64,000 nt of DNA, taken from assembly GCF_007997295.1 (NCBI RefSeq), contig NZ_VORY01000006.1, positions 62,001 through 126,000 on the forward strand, given 5' to 3'. Positions within the stretch are counted from its first letter, which is position 1. Each line of letters starts with the position of its first letter. This DNA comes from Gillisia hiemivivida. GTDB lineage: Bacteria; Bacteroidota; Bacteroidia; Flavobacteriales; Flavobacteriaceae. Under the pieces are notes generated by a model. That model did no database searches, was not told the DNA's origin, and was given only the letters and a program-made list of their open reading frames with translations. This document shows positions 16,201 through 25,916 of this stretch, in pieces. The position numbers were made by a program, and so were the translations under genes.

Positions 16201-17145
16201 ATGGAAAAAACTCCAAACAAATTACTTGTTGTACTGGCTTTTTTTTCAATTTATGTAATCTGGGGCTCTACATATCTTTTAAATAAAATTGCTGTAAGCG
16301 AGTTAGCTCCATTTATGCTGGCAGCTATAAGGTTTATTATTGCGGGCATTCTCATATTTGTTCTCTGTAAGTTTTTAGGGATAAGCCTTTCTGTTACTAA
16401 AAAACAGTTGAAAAACACCATAATGGCAGGATTTCTGTTTCTCACTTTTGGAAACGGGATTGTTGTTTGGGCTCTAAAATTTGTAGACAGTGGGTTTGCT
16501 GCATTGGAGATCTCTGCTCAACCATTAATAGTCTTGATATTATTACGTGTTTTGGAAGGTCAAAAAATAAAAACCATGTCCTTGATAGGGGTTGGATTGG
16601 GAATTTTAGGAATGTATCTTTTGGTAAGTCAGAATCAAATTATAAGTGATGGGGATTCTATTATTGGAATGGGAATGATCTTTTTATGTTTAGTAAGCTG
16701 GGCATACGGAAGCATTTTTGTGAGTAAGGCAGATCTGCCTGCTAATTATTTTGTAAATACTGGGTATCAAATGATTTCAGGAGGTATTATGCTGATGCTT
16801 GCTAGCTTTGCTTTAGGAGAATCCTGGTCACTTCCGAATACCTGGAGTGGAGAAGTGCAGATCTCTATGGTCCTTTTAATTCTATTTGGAAGCATTGTCG
16901 CCTTTACATCTTTTAACTATTTATTAAAAGTTGTCTCTCCAGAGAAAGTTGCTACTTCAACGTATGTAAATCCAATTATTGCGATGAGCTTAGGCTGGTA
17001 TTTCTTGAATGAACAAATTACGATTCAATCTTCTATTGCTGCTCTTGTTCTTTTAACCGGAGTCTATTTTATCAATACCAAAAAGAAATTAATACTTTTA
17101 GCAAGATTTAAAGGTCGATTGAGACCAAAGAAAGTGGAGATATAA
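16201..17145 (+). CDS. DMT-superfamily (EamA) transporter, YedA-like
   Basis: This 314-residue protein has ten predicted helices in two EamA repeats. The start FFSIYVIWGSTYLLNKIAV with the WGS(T/S)Y signature and FVDSGFAALEISAQPLIVLIL in the first half are typical of YedA/RhaT-type exporters. The second half ends VVSPEKVATSTYVNPIIAMSLGWYFLNEQI, and a basic cytoplasmic tail follows (FKGRLRPKKVEI). Substrate unknown. It is 63 bp upstream of msrA on the same strand, so a shared transcript is possible but no functional link is evident. Confidence 0.88.
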   Translation: MEKTPNKLLVVLAFFSIYVIWGSTYLLNKIAVSELAPFMLAAIRFIIAGILIFVLCKFLGISLSVTKKQLKNTIMAGFLFLTFGNGIVVWALKFVDSGFAALEISAQPLIVLILLRVLEGQKIKTMSLIGVGLGILGMYLLVSQNQIISDGDSIIGMGMIFLCLVSWAYGSIFVSKADLPANYFVNTGYQMISGGIMLMLASFALGESWSLPNTWSGEVQISMVLLILFGSIVAFTSFNYLLKVVSPEKVATSTYVNPIIAMSLGWYFLNEQITIQSSIAALVLLTGVYFINTKKKLILLARFKGRLRPKKVEI

Positions 17146-17208
17146 TAAAAAAATCTCGTTTGTAATATCATTTGGACTTCATAAATTAAATCATATAATT
17201 AACTTTAA

Positions 17209-17766
17209 ATGCTAAGTTCTTTAGAAAAAATTGCTTTAGGTGGTGGATGTCATTGGTGTACCGAAGCTGTATTCCAATCTCTAATTGGAGTTAAAAAAGT
17301 AGAGCAGGGCTATGTGGCGTCCAATGGTGATAATTCAAGTTTTTCTGAAGCTGTGGTTGTACACTTCAATTCAGAAGTTATACCTCTTAAGCGACTTATA
17401 GAAATTCATCTCTACACCCATAGAAGTAGTTCCATGCATAGTATGAGAGGAAAATATAGATCTGCTGTGTACACATATTCCGAAATTCAAAAAGAAAAAG
17501 CAGTAACGATCATAGAAAATCTTCAGCCGTATTTCAATAATAAGCTTATCACGAAAGTACATTCCTTTGAAGCTTTTAAAGCCTCTAGGGAGGAACTTCA
17601 TAATTACTACCTCGACGATCCTCAAAAACCGTTTTGTAAAACTTTTATAGCTCCAAAACTAAAACTGTTACTGGATCAATTTTCAAAAAATATAAAATCT
17701 GATTTGTATATCCGTTTAGAGTCCAGTGACCAAATTATCCTATCTAAAATGGTCGCGTCACCCTGA
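17209..17766 (+). CDS. msrA: Peptide-methionine (S)-S-oxide reductase with MITE-derived C-terminus
   Basis: MsrA repairs methionine-S-sulfoxide in proteins. LGGGCHWCTEAVFQSL holds the active-site Cys (residue 14) in GCHWC, where most MsrAs have GCFWC; the His change is a tolerated family variant. EGYVASNGDN-type and HSMRGKYRSAVY segments are present. The last about 20 codons come from a transposable element inserted after AAATCTGATT at 17695-17704. Removing the element and one target copy restores codons for Asp-Tyr-Lys-Asn-stop, giving an ancestral protein of about 168 residues against 185 now. The catalytic core is intact, so activity is probably kept. Confidence 0.88.
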   Translation: MLSSLEKIALGGGCHWCTEAVFQSLIGVKKVEQGYVASNGDNSSFSEAVVVHFNSEVIPLKRLIEIHLYTHRSSSMHSMRGKYRSAVYTYSEIQKEKAVTIIENLQPYFNNKLITKVHSFEAFKASREELHNYYLDDPQKPFCKTFIAPKLKLLLDQFSKNIKSDLYIRLESSDQIILSKMVASP

Positions 17767-17894
17767 ACTTGTTTCAGGGTCTTATACCACATATTTAAGA
17801 TGCTGAAACTCCCGAAGTCTCGGTACAGCATGACGGTAACAACCTGTAATTAAATAATAAAAAACTATTTACTGGAACAAAAGCGGACATACAG
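17705..17894 (-). mobile_element. MITE copy 1 inside the 3' end of msrA
   Basis: A 190-bp element whose ends match the other two copies in inverted orientation (left TGTATATCCG, right CGGACATACAG). It is flanked by perfect 10-bp direct repeats, AAATCTGATT at 17695-17704 and 17895-17904. Compared with copies 2 and 3 it has about 44 extra bases near the centre (around CTGAACTTGTTTCAGGG). It encodes no protein of its own but supplies the last msrA codons. Confidence 0.88.
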
Positions 17895-17945
17895 AAATCT
17901 GATTATAAAAATTAAAGATAATAAGGATCTACTTTATACTTAAAA

Positions 17946-17990
17946 CAAAAGGGTTCAAAGAACTAAGTTCCCTAAACCCTCTTTTATTTG
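17946..17990. terminator. Possible bidirectional terminator
   Basis: AAAAGGGTT (17947-17955) and AAACCCTCTTTT (17974-17985) can form an imperfect stem with A and T runs on both sides, between the convergent msrA and SDR genes. Confidence 0.4.
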
Positions 17991-18003
17991 ATATAATTGT
18001 AAT

Positions 18004-18747
18004 TTAGAACTCCTGTACAGTAGGTCTAATTACAATCTCATTTACATCTACATCATCTGGTTGCTCAATTGCATACGCAATAGCACGAGCAATAGAATCA
18101 GAAGGAATTGCTTGTTTGTAAAATTCTTTTACGTGTGCAGAACTTTCTTCATGAGAACTTCCATGCTTTAATTCAGATTCTATAGCTCCTGGCTCTATAG
18201 AAGTAGTTCTAATAGCACCTCCAACTTCATGTCTTAATCCTTCGGTAATTGCTCTAACAGCATATTTTGTTCCACTATAAACGGTTCCTCCTGGGCTAAA
18301 AACTTTGATTCCTGCAACAGAAGATAAGTTTATTATATGTCCAGAAGATTGGTTTTGAAATATTGGCAATACAGCGGCAATTCCATAAAGCACTCCTTTA
18401 ATGTTAATGTCAATCATTTTATCCCATTCTTCAACTTTAGTTTCAGAAAGAGGAGCTATTGCCATTAAACCAGCATTATTGATCAACACATCAATCTTAC
18501 CGAAAGAAGAAACAGCTTTGTCAACTAAAGCTTTTACATCTTCAGCCTTGGTTACATCAGTTTTTAAAACTTCAGCTTTTCCACCGTTCTCACGAATTTC
18601 TTTTGCGATTTTCTCTAAATTCTCTATTCTACGAGCTCCTAAAACTACAGATGCTCCTTTGCCTGCTAAATGTCTTGCTGTTGTTTCTCCTAAACCACTA
18701 CTTGCTCCAGTAATTACAACAACTTTTCCTTTTATATTATGTTCCAT
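18004..18747 (-). CDS. Short-chain dehydrogenase/reductase
   Basis: A complete classical SDR of 247 residues. It has a TGASSGLG cofactor loop (about 14-21), an ARR basic patch after beta2 favouring NADP(H), a DVT motif, NNAG (about 89-92), catalytic Ser in NLSSVAG, Tyr and Lys in YSGTKYA (about 153-159), and PGAIES. The closest general type is the clavaldehyde-dehydrogenase-like or YdfG-like SDR that reduces small carbonyls. It is a single gene; the substrate cannot be assigned. An FNR-type palindrome lies about 107 bp upstream of its start. Confidence 0.88.
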   Translation of the reverse strand: MEHNIKGKVVVITGASSGLGETTARHLAGKGASVVLGARRIENLEKIAKEIRENGGKAEVLKTDVTKAEDVKALVDKAVSSFGKIDVLINNAGLMAIAPLSETKVEEWDKMIDINIKGVLYGIAAVLPIFQNQSSGHIINLSSVAGIKVFSPGGTVYSGTKYAVRAITEGLRHEVGGAIRTTSIEPGAIESELKHGSSHEESSAHVKEFYKQAIPSDSIARAIAYAIEQPDDVDVNEIVIRPTVQEF

Positions 18748-19184
18748 TTCTATAAGTTTTAAGTTTAACTATTAAATTCTGATGCAAATTTATGGCTAAG
18801 AAAGTGCTTTGAGGCAGTAGAATTAGAGATTAGGATTAGTTTAACCTGATCGATTGACCTACATCAATTTTAATTCTTAAAACCGACTTAAATTTATCCT
18901 GGGTTTATATAATCACGATATGAACTTGAGTTGGCAAGAATAATTAGATTTGAATATCGATGACACGAGATTAATCCTCTTCAGCAAAAAAAATATCAAG
19001 CAGCAGCAGGGATAATTATAAAGTAAGTTCCAATTCGCTTAGTTATCAATTGCCTATTCTTTTAAAAGCAGCGGTAATTTCATTATTTTTAGCATTGCAG
19101 AAAGTACTAACTGCAGCTCATGATAATCGAATTTATTGCTGATTCAGCATTTAGCTTTCAACTCAAAACACCTTAATTTTTATT
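18748..19184. other. 437-bp divergent intergenic region
   Basis: It separates the divergent SDR and DUF2461 genes. I see no gene, repeat copy or RNA fold beyond the palindrome at 18854-18867. Confidence 0.5.
18854..18867. promoter_or_regulatory. FNR/CRP-type palindrome
   Basis: TTGACCTACATCAA resembles the FNR-family box TTGATnnnnATCAA with one mismatch. It is in the divergent promoter region of the SDR gene. No matching regulator is encoded in this window. Confidence 0.35.
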
Positions 19185-19862
19185 ATGACTTATTTTACTG
19201 AAGATTTTTCGCAGTTTTTCAAGGATCTAGCTGGAAACAATAATACCGAATGGTTTCATGCTAACAAAGAGCGCTATGAAAAGAGTGTAAAAGAACCTTT
19301 TATAGTTTTCATAGGCAAAGTCATAGAAGAAATTAGCAAATTGGATTCTGAGTATCAAATAACTCCAAAAGAATGCATTTTCAGACTGCATAGAGATGTA
19401 AGATTCTCTAAAGACAAATCATCTTACAAATTATTTTCTTCAGCAGTAATTTCGCCAAAAGGCAGAAAAGATAAAAGCATCCCCGGGCTATATATTAGAC
19501 TTTCCCCCGAAGATGTGACCATTATGGGAGGTTGTTATAATCCTTCCACTTTACAACTTCAACAAATTAGAACCGCAATAAGTGAAGATCCAAAAGCCTT
19601 TCGAGCACTTATAGAACAGGATGATTTTAAAGATCAATTTGGAGAAATTAAAGGTGAAAAGAACAAACGTATTCCTAAAGAATTTCAGGAATTGTTTAAA
19701 ATAGAACCGATTATTGCCAATAAGCAGTTTTATTATGGAGCTACGCTATCACCAGAAACAATTACATATAAAAATTTAGATACATTGGTAATGAACTATT
19801 GGAAAACTATGCAACCTATTAATAAGTTTTTAACTGAAGCAATCGATTCCAATGGCATTTAA
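19185..19862 (+). CDS. DUF2461 domain-containing protein
   Basis: This 225-residue protein matches DUF2461 (TIGR02453) over its full length. FFKDLAGNNNTEWFHANKERYE starts the domain. RLHRDVRFSKDKSSYK (about 64-80), with the conserved RDxRFSKDKxPYK-like core, and GLYIRLSPEDVTIMGGCYNPS follow. The fold is presumed enzymatic because of the conserved Arg/Asp/Lys core, but no reaction is known. Cytoplasmic, monocistronic. The start at MTYFTEDF is the first in frame and agrees with family length. Confidence 0.88.
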   Translation: MTYFTEDFSQFFKDLAGNNNTEWFHANKERYEKSVKEPFIVFIGKVIEEISKLDSEYQITPKECIFRLHRDVRFSKDKSSYKLFSSAVISPKGRKDKSIPGLYIRLSPEDVTIMGGCYNPSTLQLQQIRTAISEDPKAFRALIEQDDFKDQFGEIKGEKNKRIPKEFQELFKIEPIIANKQFYYGATLSPETITYKNLDTLVMNYWKTMQPINKFLTEAIDSNGI

Positions 19863-20202
19863 TGAATTTTAAACCGATCGGACTCGTAGGTTATTTCATG
19901 AAATGAACCTTCATTTGGGAGAAAAACAGATGATGGGCAGACTTAGCTTTAGGGTAAACTACAAAATGTCTGCGGAATTCATTTCGACACAAAGAGATTT
20001 ACTGGTTTTAAAAATAAATAGTTTTTCTAAAATTAAAATATTAGCTTTATAAAATATTGAATTTCAAGTGACTATACTTGATACATGGTTTTTTATCTCC
20101 CTGTTCCCAATAAACTTCCCCCCCTAGATTTTGAGAATTAACGAGTTTGATCTGTTGATCTCACATCGGAAAATATATACTAACCAATTAAATTTTCATA
20201 TT
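19863..20202. other. 340-bp intergenic region, nothing recognised
   Basis: AT-rich, no repeat copy and no conserved RNA fold found by eye. A short open stretch in frame with the following gene (from 20131) lacks any sign of translation and is left as leader. Confidence 0.4.
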
Positions 20203-20568
20203 ATGAGTAATGCAGTTTCTATAACAGTTAGCCTAAAGGATTCCTCCAGCAATCCTCCTAAACTCAAACTAAAAGATTCTGAAGGAGATTATTCAGATAA
20301 TGGTCAACTAACTACAAAAGTTAAAAAAGGAGCAAACATTACTTGGATCCCAGATGAAACAAGTGGAATTTCTTCAATAGAAATAGTCAAAAAATCGGGG
20401 GAGTGTGATCTTTTGACTGCCAATCCAACTCCAAATGGCAATAAGTATATTGGTCAGGTCAAAGCTGATCCAGGATCATGTAAAAGTGAAAAATATAGTA
20501 TCAAATTTAAAATAGACGGAGATGATTCTACTTACACCGATGATCCAAAATTAGATCTAAAACATTAG
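20203..20568 (+). CDS. Hypothetical beta-rich protein preceding a nucleotide cyclase
   Basis: The start is placed at ATG 20203 (MSNAVSITVSLKDSS), giving 121 residues. An upstream alternative at about 20131 adds a leader without features. The protein is rich in alternating hydrophobic and polar residues and in Asp, Lys and Ser (NGQLTTKVKKGANITWIPDE, YSIKFKIDGDDSTYTDDPK), which suggests an immunoglobulin-like beta-sandwich. There is no signal peptide. Two Cys (GECDLL, GSCKSE) could pair. Only 4 bp separate its stop from the cyclase start, so the two are very probably translated from one message and may act together. No family recognised. Confidence 0.7.
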   Translation: MSNAVSITVSLKDSSSNPPKLKLKDSEGDYSDNGQLTTKVKKGANITWIPDETSGISSIEIVKKSGECDLLTANPTPNGNKYIGQVKADPGSCKSEKYSIKFKIDGDDSTYTDDPKLDLKH

Positions 20569-20572
20569 TAAG

Positions 20573-22447
20573 ATGATAATAGGAGTGAGTAAAAAGCTTC
20601 TTTTTTTAATAGGCTTATTCCAAATAGTCTTTAATCCACTATTCGGTCAGAATCAAAAATTGGCCGATAGTCTGGTTAGTGTTTACGATGGAAGCACTTT
20701 TAATGGTGACCCGTTACCTCTTTTAAAAGAAATAGCTGAAAATCAAACAGATCCGGATGATATTTTACATTATTCAGAATTATTAATTAAAAATGCCAGA
20801 AAAGATTCTCTTGTAAATACTTTGCTTAGTGGCTACTTACTTAAAGGACATGCTTTTAAGAAAAAAGGGGACAATACGCAAGCCCTAAAAGCTTATTTTA
20901 AAAGTCTCGAATATGCCAATTTAATAAATGACAACAAAGGAAAAGGCTCTATTATTATATCTGTTGCAGACACCTATTCGGAAATGGAAAACCATAATAA
21001 TGCAGAGCGTTATTATCAACAAGGAATAGAAATACTTAGATTAGTAAATGATTCTATAAATTTAGCATCGGCACTGCTAAATGCCGGAGACGAATTTTTT
21101 AATAGCAAAAAGTATGATAAGGCTTTGGCTTATTTTGAAGAGTCGGGCTATATTTTTGAAGCTATAGATTACCCAATAGGAAAGGCATATAATCTTGGAA
21201 ATGTAGGTATGGTGTATGCTGAACAGAGAAAAGATAAATTAGCTGAAGAAAATATTGATGCTGCAATCAGTATTCTTGAAGAATTAAAAGATTACTATCC
21301 CATATCTGTATATTTAACCTACATGTCTGATATCTATTCTAGACAGAACGACTATAAATCTGCTTTTGCTTATGCCAATAGAAGTTTAGAATTAGCTTTA
21401 GCTTATAATTTAAAAAGTCAAATAAGTGACGCCTATCTTCAACTAGCTAGCTTAAGTAATATGACCGGAGATTTTAAAGGAGCATACGATAAATTTAAGC
21501 TTCATATCTCATATAGAGATAGTGTTGTAAATATTTCTTCGGTTCAGCAAATGGCAGAATTGCGCACAAATTATGAGCTTTCTCAAAAACAAACGGAACT
21601 CGATCTATTAGCACAACAAAAGAAAACTCAACAAATAATATTTGTTGCAACTTCCATCGCCCTATTTTTCATTATTCTTTTAGCCATTGGACTCTATAGA
21701 AGAAATAGATTTATAAAAAGGACCAGTAATATTATTGAAGTAGAGAAGGGCAGGTCTGATGAGCTTTTATTGAATATTCTCCCGGAAGAGACTGCGCAAG
21801 AATTAAAAGATTTTGGAAAAGTAAAATCCCGTAGGTTTGAGTCTGTTACGGTATTATTCACAGATTTCAAAAACTTCACACAAGTATCAGAAAATATGTC
21901 TCCAGAGGCTATTGTAGAAAGTGTAGACTTCTACTTCTCTAAATTTGATGAGATCATAGAAAAATATGAGCTGGAAAAAATCAAAACGATAGGGGACTCT
22001 TATATGTGTGCAGGAGGATTGCCTTTTCCATTAGAAGATCATGCATTTAAGATTCTCCTGGCAGCTTTAGAAATAGCAGAATTTGTTAAAGCGAATAGTT
22101 TTAACGATAGCCAATACAAAATCCCATTTGAAGTTCGAATTGGGGTAAATACAGGTGCTGTAGTGGCTGGGGTAGTGGGGAAAAAGAAATTTGCATACGA
22201 TGTTTGGGGTGATACTGTAAATATTGCCTCTAGAATGGAATCTAGCTCAGAATCTGGATTCATAAATATTTCTGAAAACACCTATCAATTGGTTAAAGAT
22301 TATTTTGATTGTGAATATCGAGGGGAAATTCAGGTAAAAAATAGAGGGATGATGAAGATGTATTATGTGCTAAGCTTAAAGGATCACTTGAATCTTATAA
22401 ATACTCTGGAAGGTTATGAGGTTTCAGGAATTAATAACAAAACCTAA
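20573..22447 (+). CDS. TPR-sensor class III adenylate/guanylate cyclase
   Basis: This 624-residue protein has an N-terminal signal (KKLLFLIGLFQIVFNPLFG), then a mostly helical TPR region (about 35-330; ALKAYFKSLEYANLIND, AERYYQQGIEI, ALAYFEESGYIFEA). A membrane helix follows (about 353-373) and a cytoplasmic class III cyclase domain (about 420-605). Catalytic residues look complete: metal Asp in LFTDFKNF (about 429) and in KTIGDSYMC (about 474), the preceding Lys, Asp in YDVWGDTVNIASRMES (about 543), and the transition-state Asn and Arg in the same motif. The Lys/Asp pair favours ATP. A periplasmic TPR sensor controlling cAMP synthesis is the natural reading. Confidence 0.88.
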   Translation: MIIGVSKKLLFLIGLFQIVFNPLFGQNQKLADSLVSVYDGSTFNGDPLPLLKEIAENQTDPDDILHYSELLIKNARKDSLVNTLLSGYLLKGHAFKKKGDNTQALKAYFKSLEYANLINDNKGKGSIIISVADTYSEMENHNNAERYYQQGIEILRLVNDSINLASALLNAGDEFFNSKKYDKALAYFEESGYIFEAIDYPIGKAYNLGNVGMVYAEQRKDKLAEENIDAAISILEELKDYYPISVYLTYMSDIYSRQNDYKSAFAYANRSLELALAYNLKSQISDAYLQLASLSNMTGDFKGAYDKFKLHISYRDSVVNISSVQQMAELRTNYELSQKQTELDLLAQQKKTQQIIFVATSIALFFIILLAIGLYRRNRFIKRTSNIIEVEKGRSDELLLNILPEETAQELKDFGKVKSRRFESVTVLFTDFKNFTQVSENMSPEAIVESVDFYFSKFDEIIEKYELEKIKTIGDSYMCAGGLPFPLEDHAFKILLAALEIAEFVKANSFNDSQYKIPFEVRIGVNTGAVVAGVVGKKKFAYDVWGDTVNIASRMESSSESGFINISENTYQLVKDYFDCEYRGEIQVKNRGMMKMYYVLSLKDHLNLINTLEGYEVSGINNKT

Positions 22448-22940
22448 CTTAATTTCTTTATATAACTAAAATTATTCCAGAAATAAATTAGAAGCCTAAG
22501 ATTATTTTCTTCAAAATAAATTCATTCAATAAAAGATATATTTTTTGCTTAAATAAATAGCTAAAACAAGAAATGGCAACACTAATAGTGAATTATAAAG
22601 TTGAGTAAAAGTTAAAATATCTCCCATTCCTAATATTTGTATTTTAATTAAATTTACCAAGCCTAGAGCTCGAAAAATTGTGGCTCTAAATGATTTTTTC
22701 ACTGAAGCTATTAGGAATGGTGACTAGTAAACAGTATTCATAAATTTGTCAAACTAGATCTAGCAAGAATATTTCTATACTAAATTTAAAACCCAAAAAC
22801 AGTAGTCTTTTTTGAAGTTAAATATTATTTTTATACTTTACTGTAATTCAGTAAGCAATTGGCTGCTTGTTTTAATATTGAAGGCGATTTCCTTTCTATT
22901 AATTTTTAATAGCTAATCAAACATTTGAAAAAGACCACTC
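22448..22940. other. 493-bp intergenic region
   Basis: No gene seen. ATTCCTAATA (about 22626-22635) and TATTAGGAAT (about 22709-22718) form a widely spaced inverted repeat enclosing about 75 bp, possibly an old palindromic element. Confidence 0.4.
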
Positions 22941-23135
22941 ATGGAACTTGTGATTTATATAGTTATTGGAATTGTTGTCGCTGTAGTCATTTACCTTTTG
23001 GTTACAAAAAGTTCAGTATCTCGGGAACATGAGATCAATAATGAAAAGAACAAGAAAACTCAGTTTAATCCTGAAAAGGTTACTGGATCAATGCCCAATA
23101 AGAAAAAAAGTGAGGTTGAGAAAGATAACCAGTAA
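22941..23135 (+). CDS. Small membrane protein with lysine-rich tail
   Basis: This 64-residue protein has one hydrophobic helix at the very N-terminus (about residues 3-21, LVIYIVIGIVVAVVIYLLV) and then a charged tail (EHEINNEKNKKTQFNPEKV, KKKSEVEKDNQ). Flavobacteria carry many such miniproteins. No family was recognised and no operon partner is near. The start has an A-rich upstream region, usual in this phylum. Role unknown. Confidence 0.55.
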   Translation: MELVIYIVIGIVVAVVIYLLVTKSSVSREHEINNEKNKKTQFNPEKVTGSMPNKKKSEVEKDNQ

Positions 23136-23372
23136 GAATTATTCCTTAATAAGCGATTCAATCTTCAGGGTCGGAAAATTTTTCTAAAAGAATAGAGGTC
23201 CTATTTAAAATTGATGCTGGAAACTATCATTAAAGGATAATATATAATCTGTAAAATTCTTATCAGTTTTAGAATTATATATACAGAATTAAAAATAAAA
23301 TCCGCCTTTTTAAAATATTATGTAACATTTAGGGATAAAGGTGGTCTTTTAGATACATCAATCATCCAATAA

Positions 23373-25799
23373 ATGAAATTACCTTTTCTAAGCATCATCA
23401 TGCTTTCCATTTGTATTAGTGCAACCGCACAAGAAACTAAAAAACAACTTCAAATTGAAAGAGCGGAAGAAGCTCCAAAGATAGACGGGTTCCTGGACGA
23501 TCCTGTCTGGGCAAATGCTCAGGAAGCAGGAGATTTTATCCAATTTAGGCCAGATATGGGTGTAAAAGAAAATCTGGAGAATAGAACCGTGGTTAAAATG
23601 GCCTACGATAATACAGCCTTATATATCTCTGCACATTTATACGATGATCCTACAAAGATCTCCAAGCAGCTTTCTAGCCGGGATAATTTTGGAAATGCAG
23701 ATTTCTTCGGATTTATAGTAAACCCTAATAATGACGCTCAAAATGATACAGAATTCTTTGTTTTTGCTTCTGGAACCCAGGCCGATGCTATTTCTAATCC
23801 AAGTGTAGGTGAAGATTTTGGCTGGAATAGCGTTTGGAGCAGTGCAGTAGAGATCGTGGACGATGGCTGGATCGTGGAGATGAAGATCCCATATCGTTGT
23901 CTTAGATTCGATAATAATAACATAGAGACTTGGGGAATACAATTTCATAGAAGTTTTAGAAGGGATGAAACTCAATATACCTGGAATCCTATAGATATTT
24001 CCAAAGGGATTATTGGCTTATACCATGGAGAATTAAATGGGTTGAACGATCTGGATCCTCCAACAAGACTTTCCCTTTACCCATTCGTTTCAACTGTTCA
24101 AAATAATTTTGATGGTGTTTATGAGTCTAACTTCAACGCCGGTTTAGATGTGAAATATGGTCTTACCGAAAACTTCACATTAGATGCTACGCTTATCCCA
24201 GATTTTTCACAAGCTGGATTCGATAATATTACCTTGAACCTTGGACCCTTCGAGCAAACTTTTTCTGAACAAAGACAATTTTTTACTGAAGGAATAGATC
24301 TTTTTTCTAAAGGAAATCTGTTCTTTTCAAGAAGAGTAGGAAGCGCGCCAATCACAGACCCTGTGACTTCTGAAAATGAAGAGGTGGTGGATTTTCCAGA
24401 ATCAGTGAAAGTACTAAATGCAATTAAGATTTCCGGAAGAACAGGAAATGGACTAGGCTTAGGCTTTTTTAATTCCTTTACAGAAAAAGCAGAAGCAACC
24501 ATAGAAAATATAGTAAGTGGAGATAGAAGGAGGGAAGTAGTAGAGCCTTTAACCAATTATAATATTATGGTTGTAGATCAGCAGTTTAATGGGAATTCCT
24601 CTATTGGGATCATCAATACGAATGTAACCCGGGAAGGATCTTTTAGAGATGCAAATGTTACCGCGATCACTTCAGATATAACTAATAAGAGAAATACTTA
24701 CCAGATTCGTGGAGATATAAAAATGAGTAACATCAACCTGGAATCTGGAACTCTAACAGGTTTCAGCACTTTTGTAGCTGCTCGTAAAGCACATGGAAAT
24801 TTAAGATATAGTATAGATCACAGTTATGCAGATACCAAATTTGATCCTAATGATCTTGGTTTGCAGTTTAGGAACAATTATAATAATCTAGGAATAGATA
24901 TTAATTACAGAACTTTTGAGCCTTCCGGTATCTGGAACCGCTATTTCGCTAATTTTTATGTGAACTATACCATGCTGGCAGAACCAAACACCTTCACAGG
25001 ATTTGGATTGGGATTGAGCGCTAACGGAACTACAAAAAAATTGTACGGGATAGGAGGGAACATCAATTTACTTCCCGGAAAGCAATATGATTATTTTGAA
25101 CCTAGAAAAGCAGGAAGTTATTTTATTAGAGAAAATGGAGTGAATTTTAATGGCTGGTTCAACTCAAATAACAATAAAAAAGTATCGATAAATGCCAATA
25201 TTGGTGCTGAATCTTTACTTGAAGACGGACGAGATTATTTTGATTATTGGTTTGGAATTGGACCTCAAATACGTTTCAATGATAAATTTATGATCTCTTA
25301 TTTTTTCTCTAGAGACCATTACCTGGGAGATAGAGGTTATGTAACTCAAGTAGGTGATGATGTAATTTTTGGAGATCGAGATAGAGAAGAGATCGAACAA
25401 ACTTTTAATGCGAGTTATAACTTTAACCCAAATCATACCTTATCACTCACTCTAAGAAATTACTGGGGAACGGTAGATTATGATGATCAATTGTTCAGTT
25501 TGCAGGATAATGGACGAGTTACTAATTCTACAGGCTATACCACTACTAACATTCCAAATAATCCAGATATTAATTTCTCTACCTGGAATTTCGATCTTGG
25601 CTATTCCTGGCAATTTGCACCGGGAAGTTTTGTAACTGCGCTATACCGTAATCAGTTATTCAATTTTGATACTGCAGCTCGAGATTCTTACACACAAAGT
25701 ATAGATACCTTGTTTAAGCAACCTATAAACAATGTGTTTTCTTTAAAGCTTCAATATTTCCTAGATTATAATCAGATCGCCGGAATATTCAAAAAATAG
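23373..25799 (+). CDS. DUF5916 outer-membrane protein with CBM9-like domain
   Basis: This 808-residue protein has a signal peptide (FLSIIMLSICISATAQ). Residues about 25-215 form a CBM9-like domain (IDGFLDDPVWANAQEAGDF, ALYISAHLYDD, WIVEMKIPYRCLRF). The remaining about 590 residues are DUF5916: GLTENFTLDATLIPDFSQAG, EQRQFFTEGIDLF, then many short amphipathic strands ending YFLDYNQIAGIFKK, consistent with a beta-barrel. Members are common in Bacteroidota near carbohydrate loci, but no such locus is here. The role, perhaps glycan binding or channel formation at the outer membrane, is inferred. Confidence 0.88.
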   Translation: MKLPFLSIIMLSICISATAQETKKQLQIERAEEAPKIDGFLDDPVWANAQEAGDFIQFRPDMGVKENLENRTVVKMAYDNTALYISAHLYDDPTKISKQLSSRDNFGNADFFGFIVNPNNDAQNDTEFFVFASGTQADAISNPSVGEDFGWNSVWSSAVEIVDDGWIVEMKIPYRCLRFDNNNIETWGIQFHRSFRRDETQYTWNPIDISKGIIGLYHGELNGLNDLDPPTRLSLYPFVSTVQNNFDGVYESNFNAGLDVKYGLTENFTLDATLIPDFSQAGFDNITLNLGPFEQTFSEQRQFFTEGIDLFSKGNLFFSRRVGSAPITDPVTSENEEVVDFPESVKVLNAIKISGRTGNGLGLGFFNSFTEKAEATIENIVSGDRRREVVEPLTNYNIMVVDQQFNGNSSIGIINTNVTREGSFRDANVTAITSDITNKRNTYQIRGDIKMSNINLESGTLTGFSTFVAARKAHGNLRYSIDHSYADTKFDPNDLGLQFRNNYNNLGIDINYRTFEPSGIWNRYFANFYVNYTMLAEPNTFTGFGLGLSANGTTKKLYGIGGNINLLPGKQYDYFEPRKAGSYFIRENGVNFNGWFNSNNNKKVSINANIGAESLLEDGRDYFDYWFGIGPQIRFNDKFMISYFFSRDHYLGDRGYVTQVGDDVIFGDRDREEIEQTFNASYNFNPNHTLSLTLRNYWGTVDYDDQLFSLQDNGRVTNSTGYTTTNIPNNPDINFSTWNFDLGYSWQFAPGSFVTALYRNQLFNFDTAARDSYTQSIDTLFKQPINNVFSLKLQYFLDYNQIAGIFKK

Positions 25800-25916
25800 C
25801 TCTTTTTAGATATTACTCAAAATGAGCGGAAAGAGAAATTCAATAGCTTGTTTTTTTTGTAAGAAATTGAATTATCATTTTGAAAATTGTTTAAAGTGGG
25901 ATTGGGTTTTAAAAAC

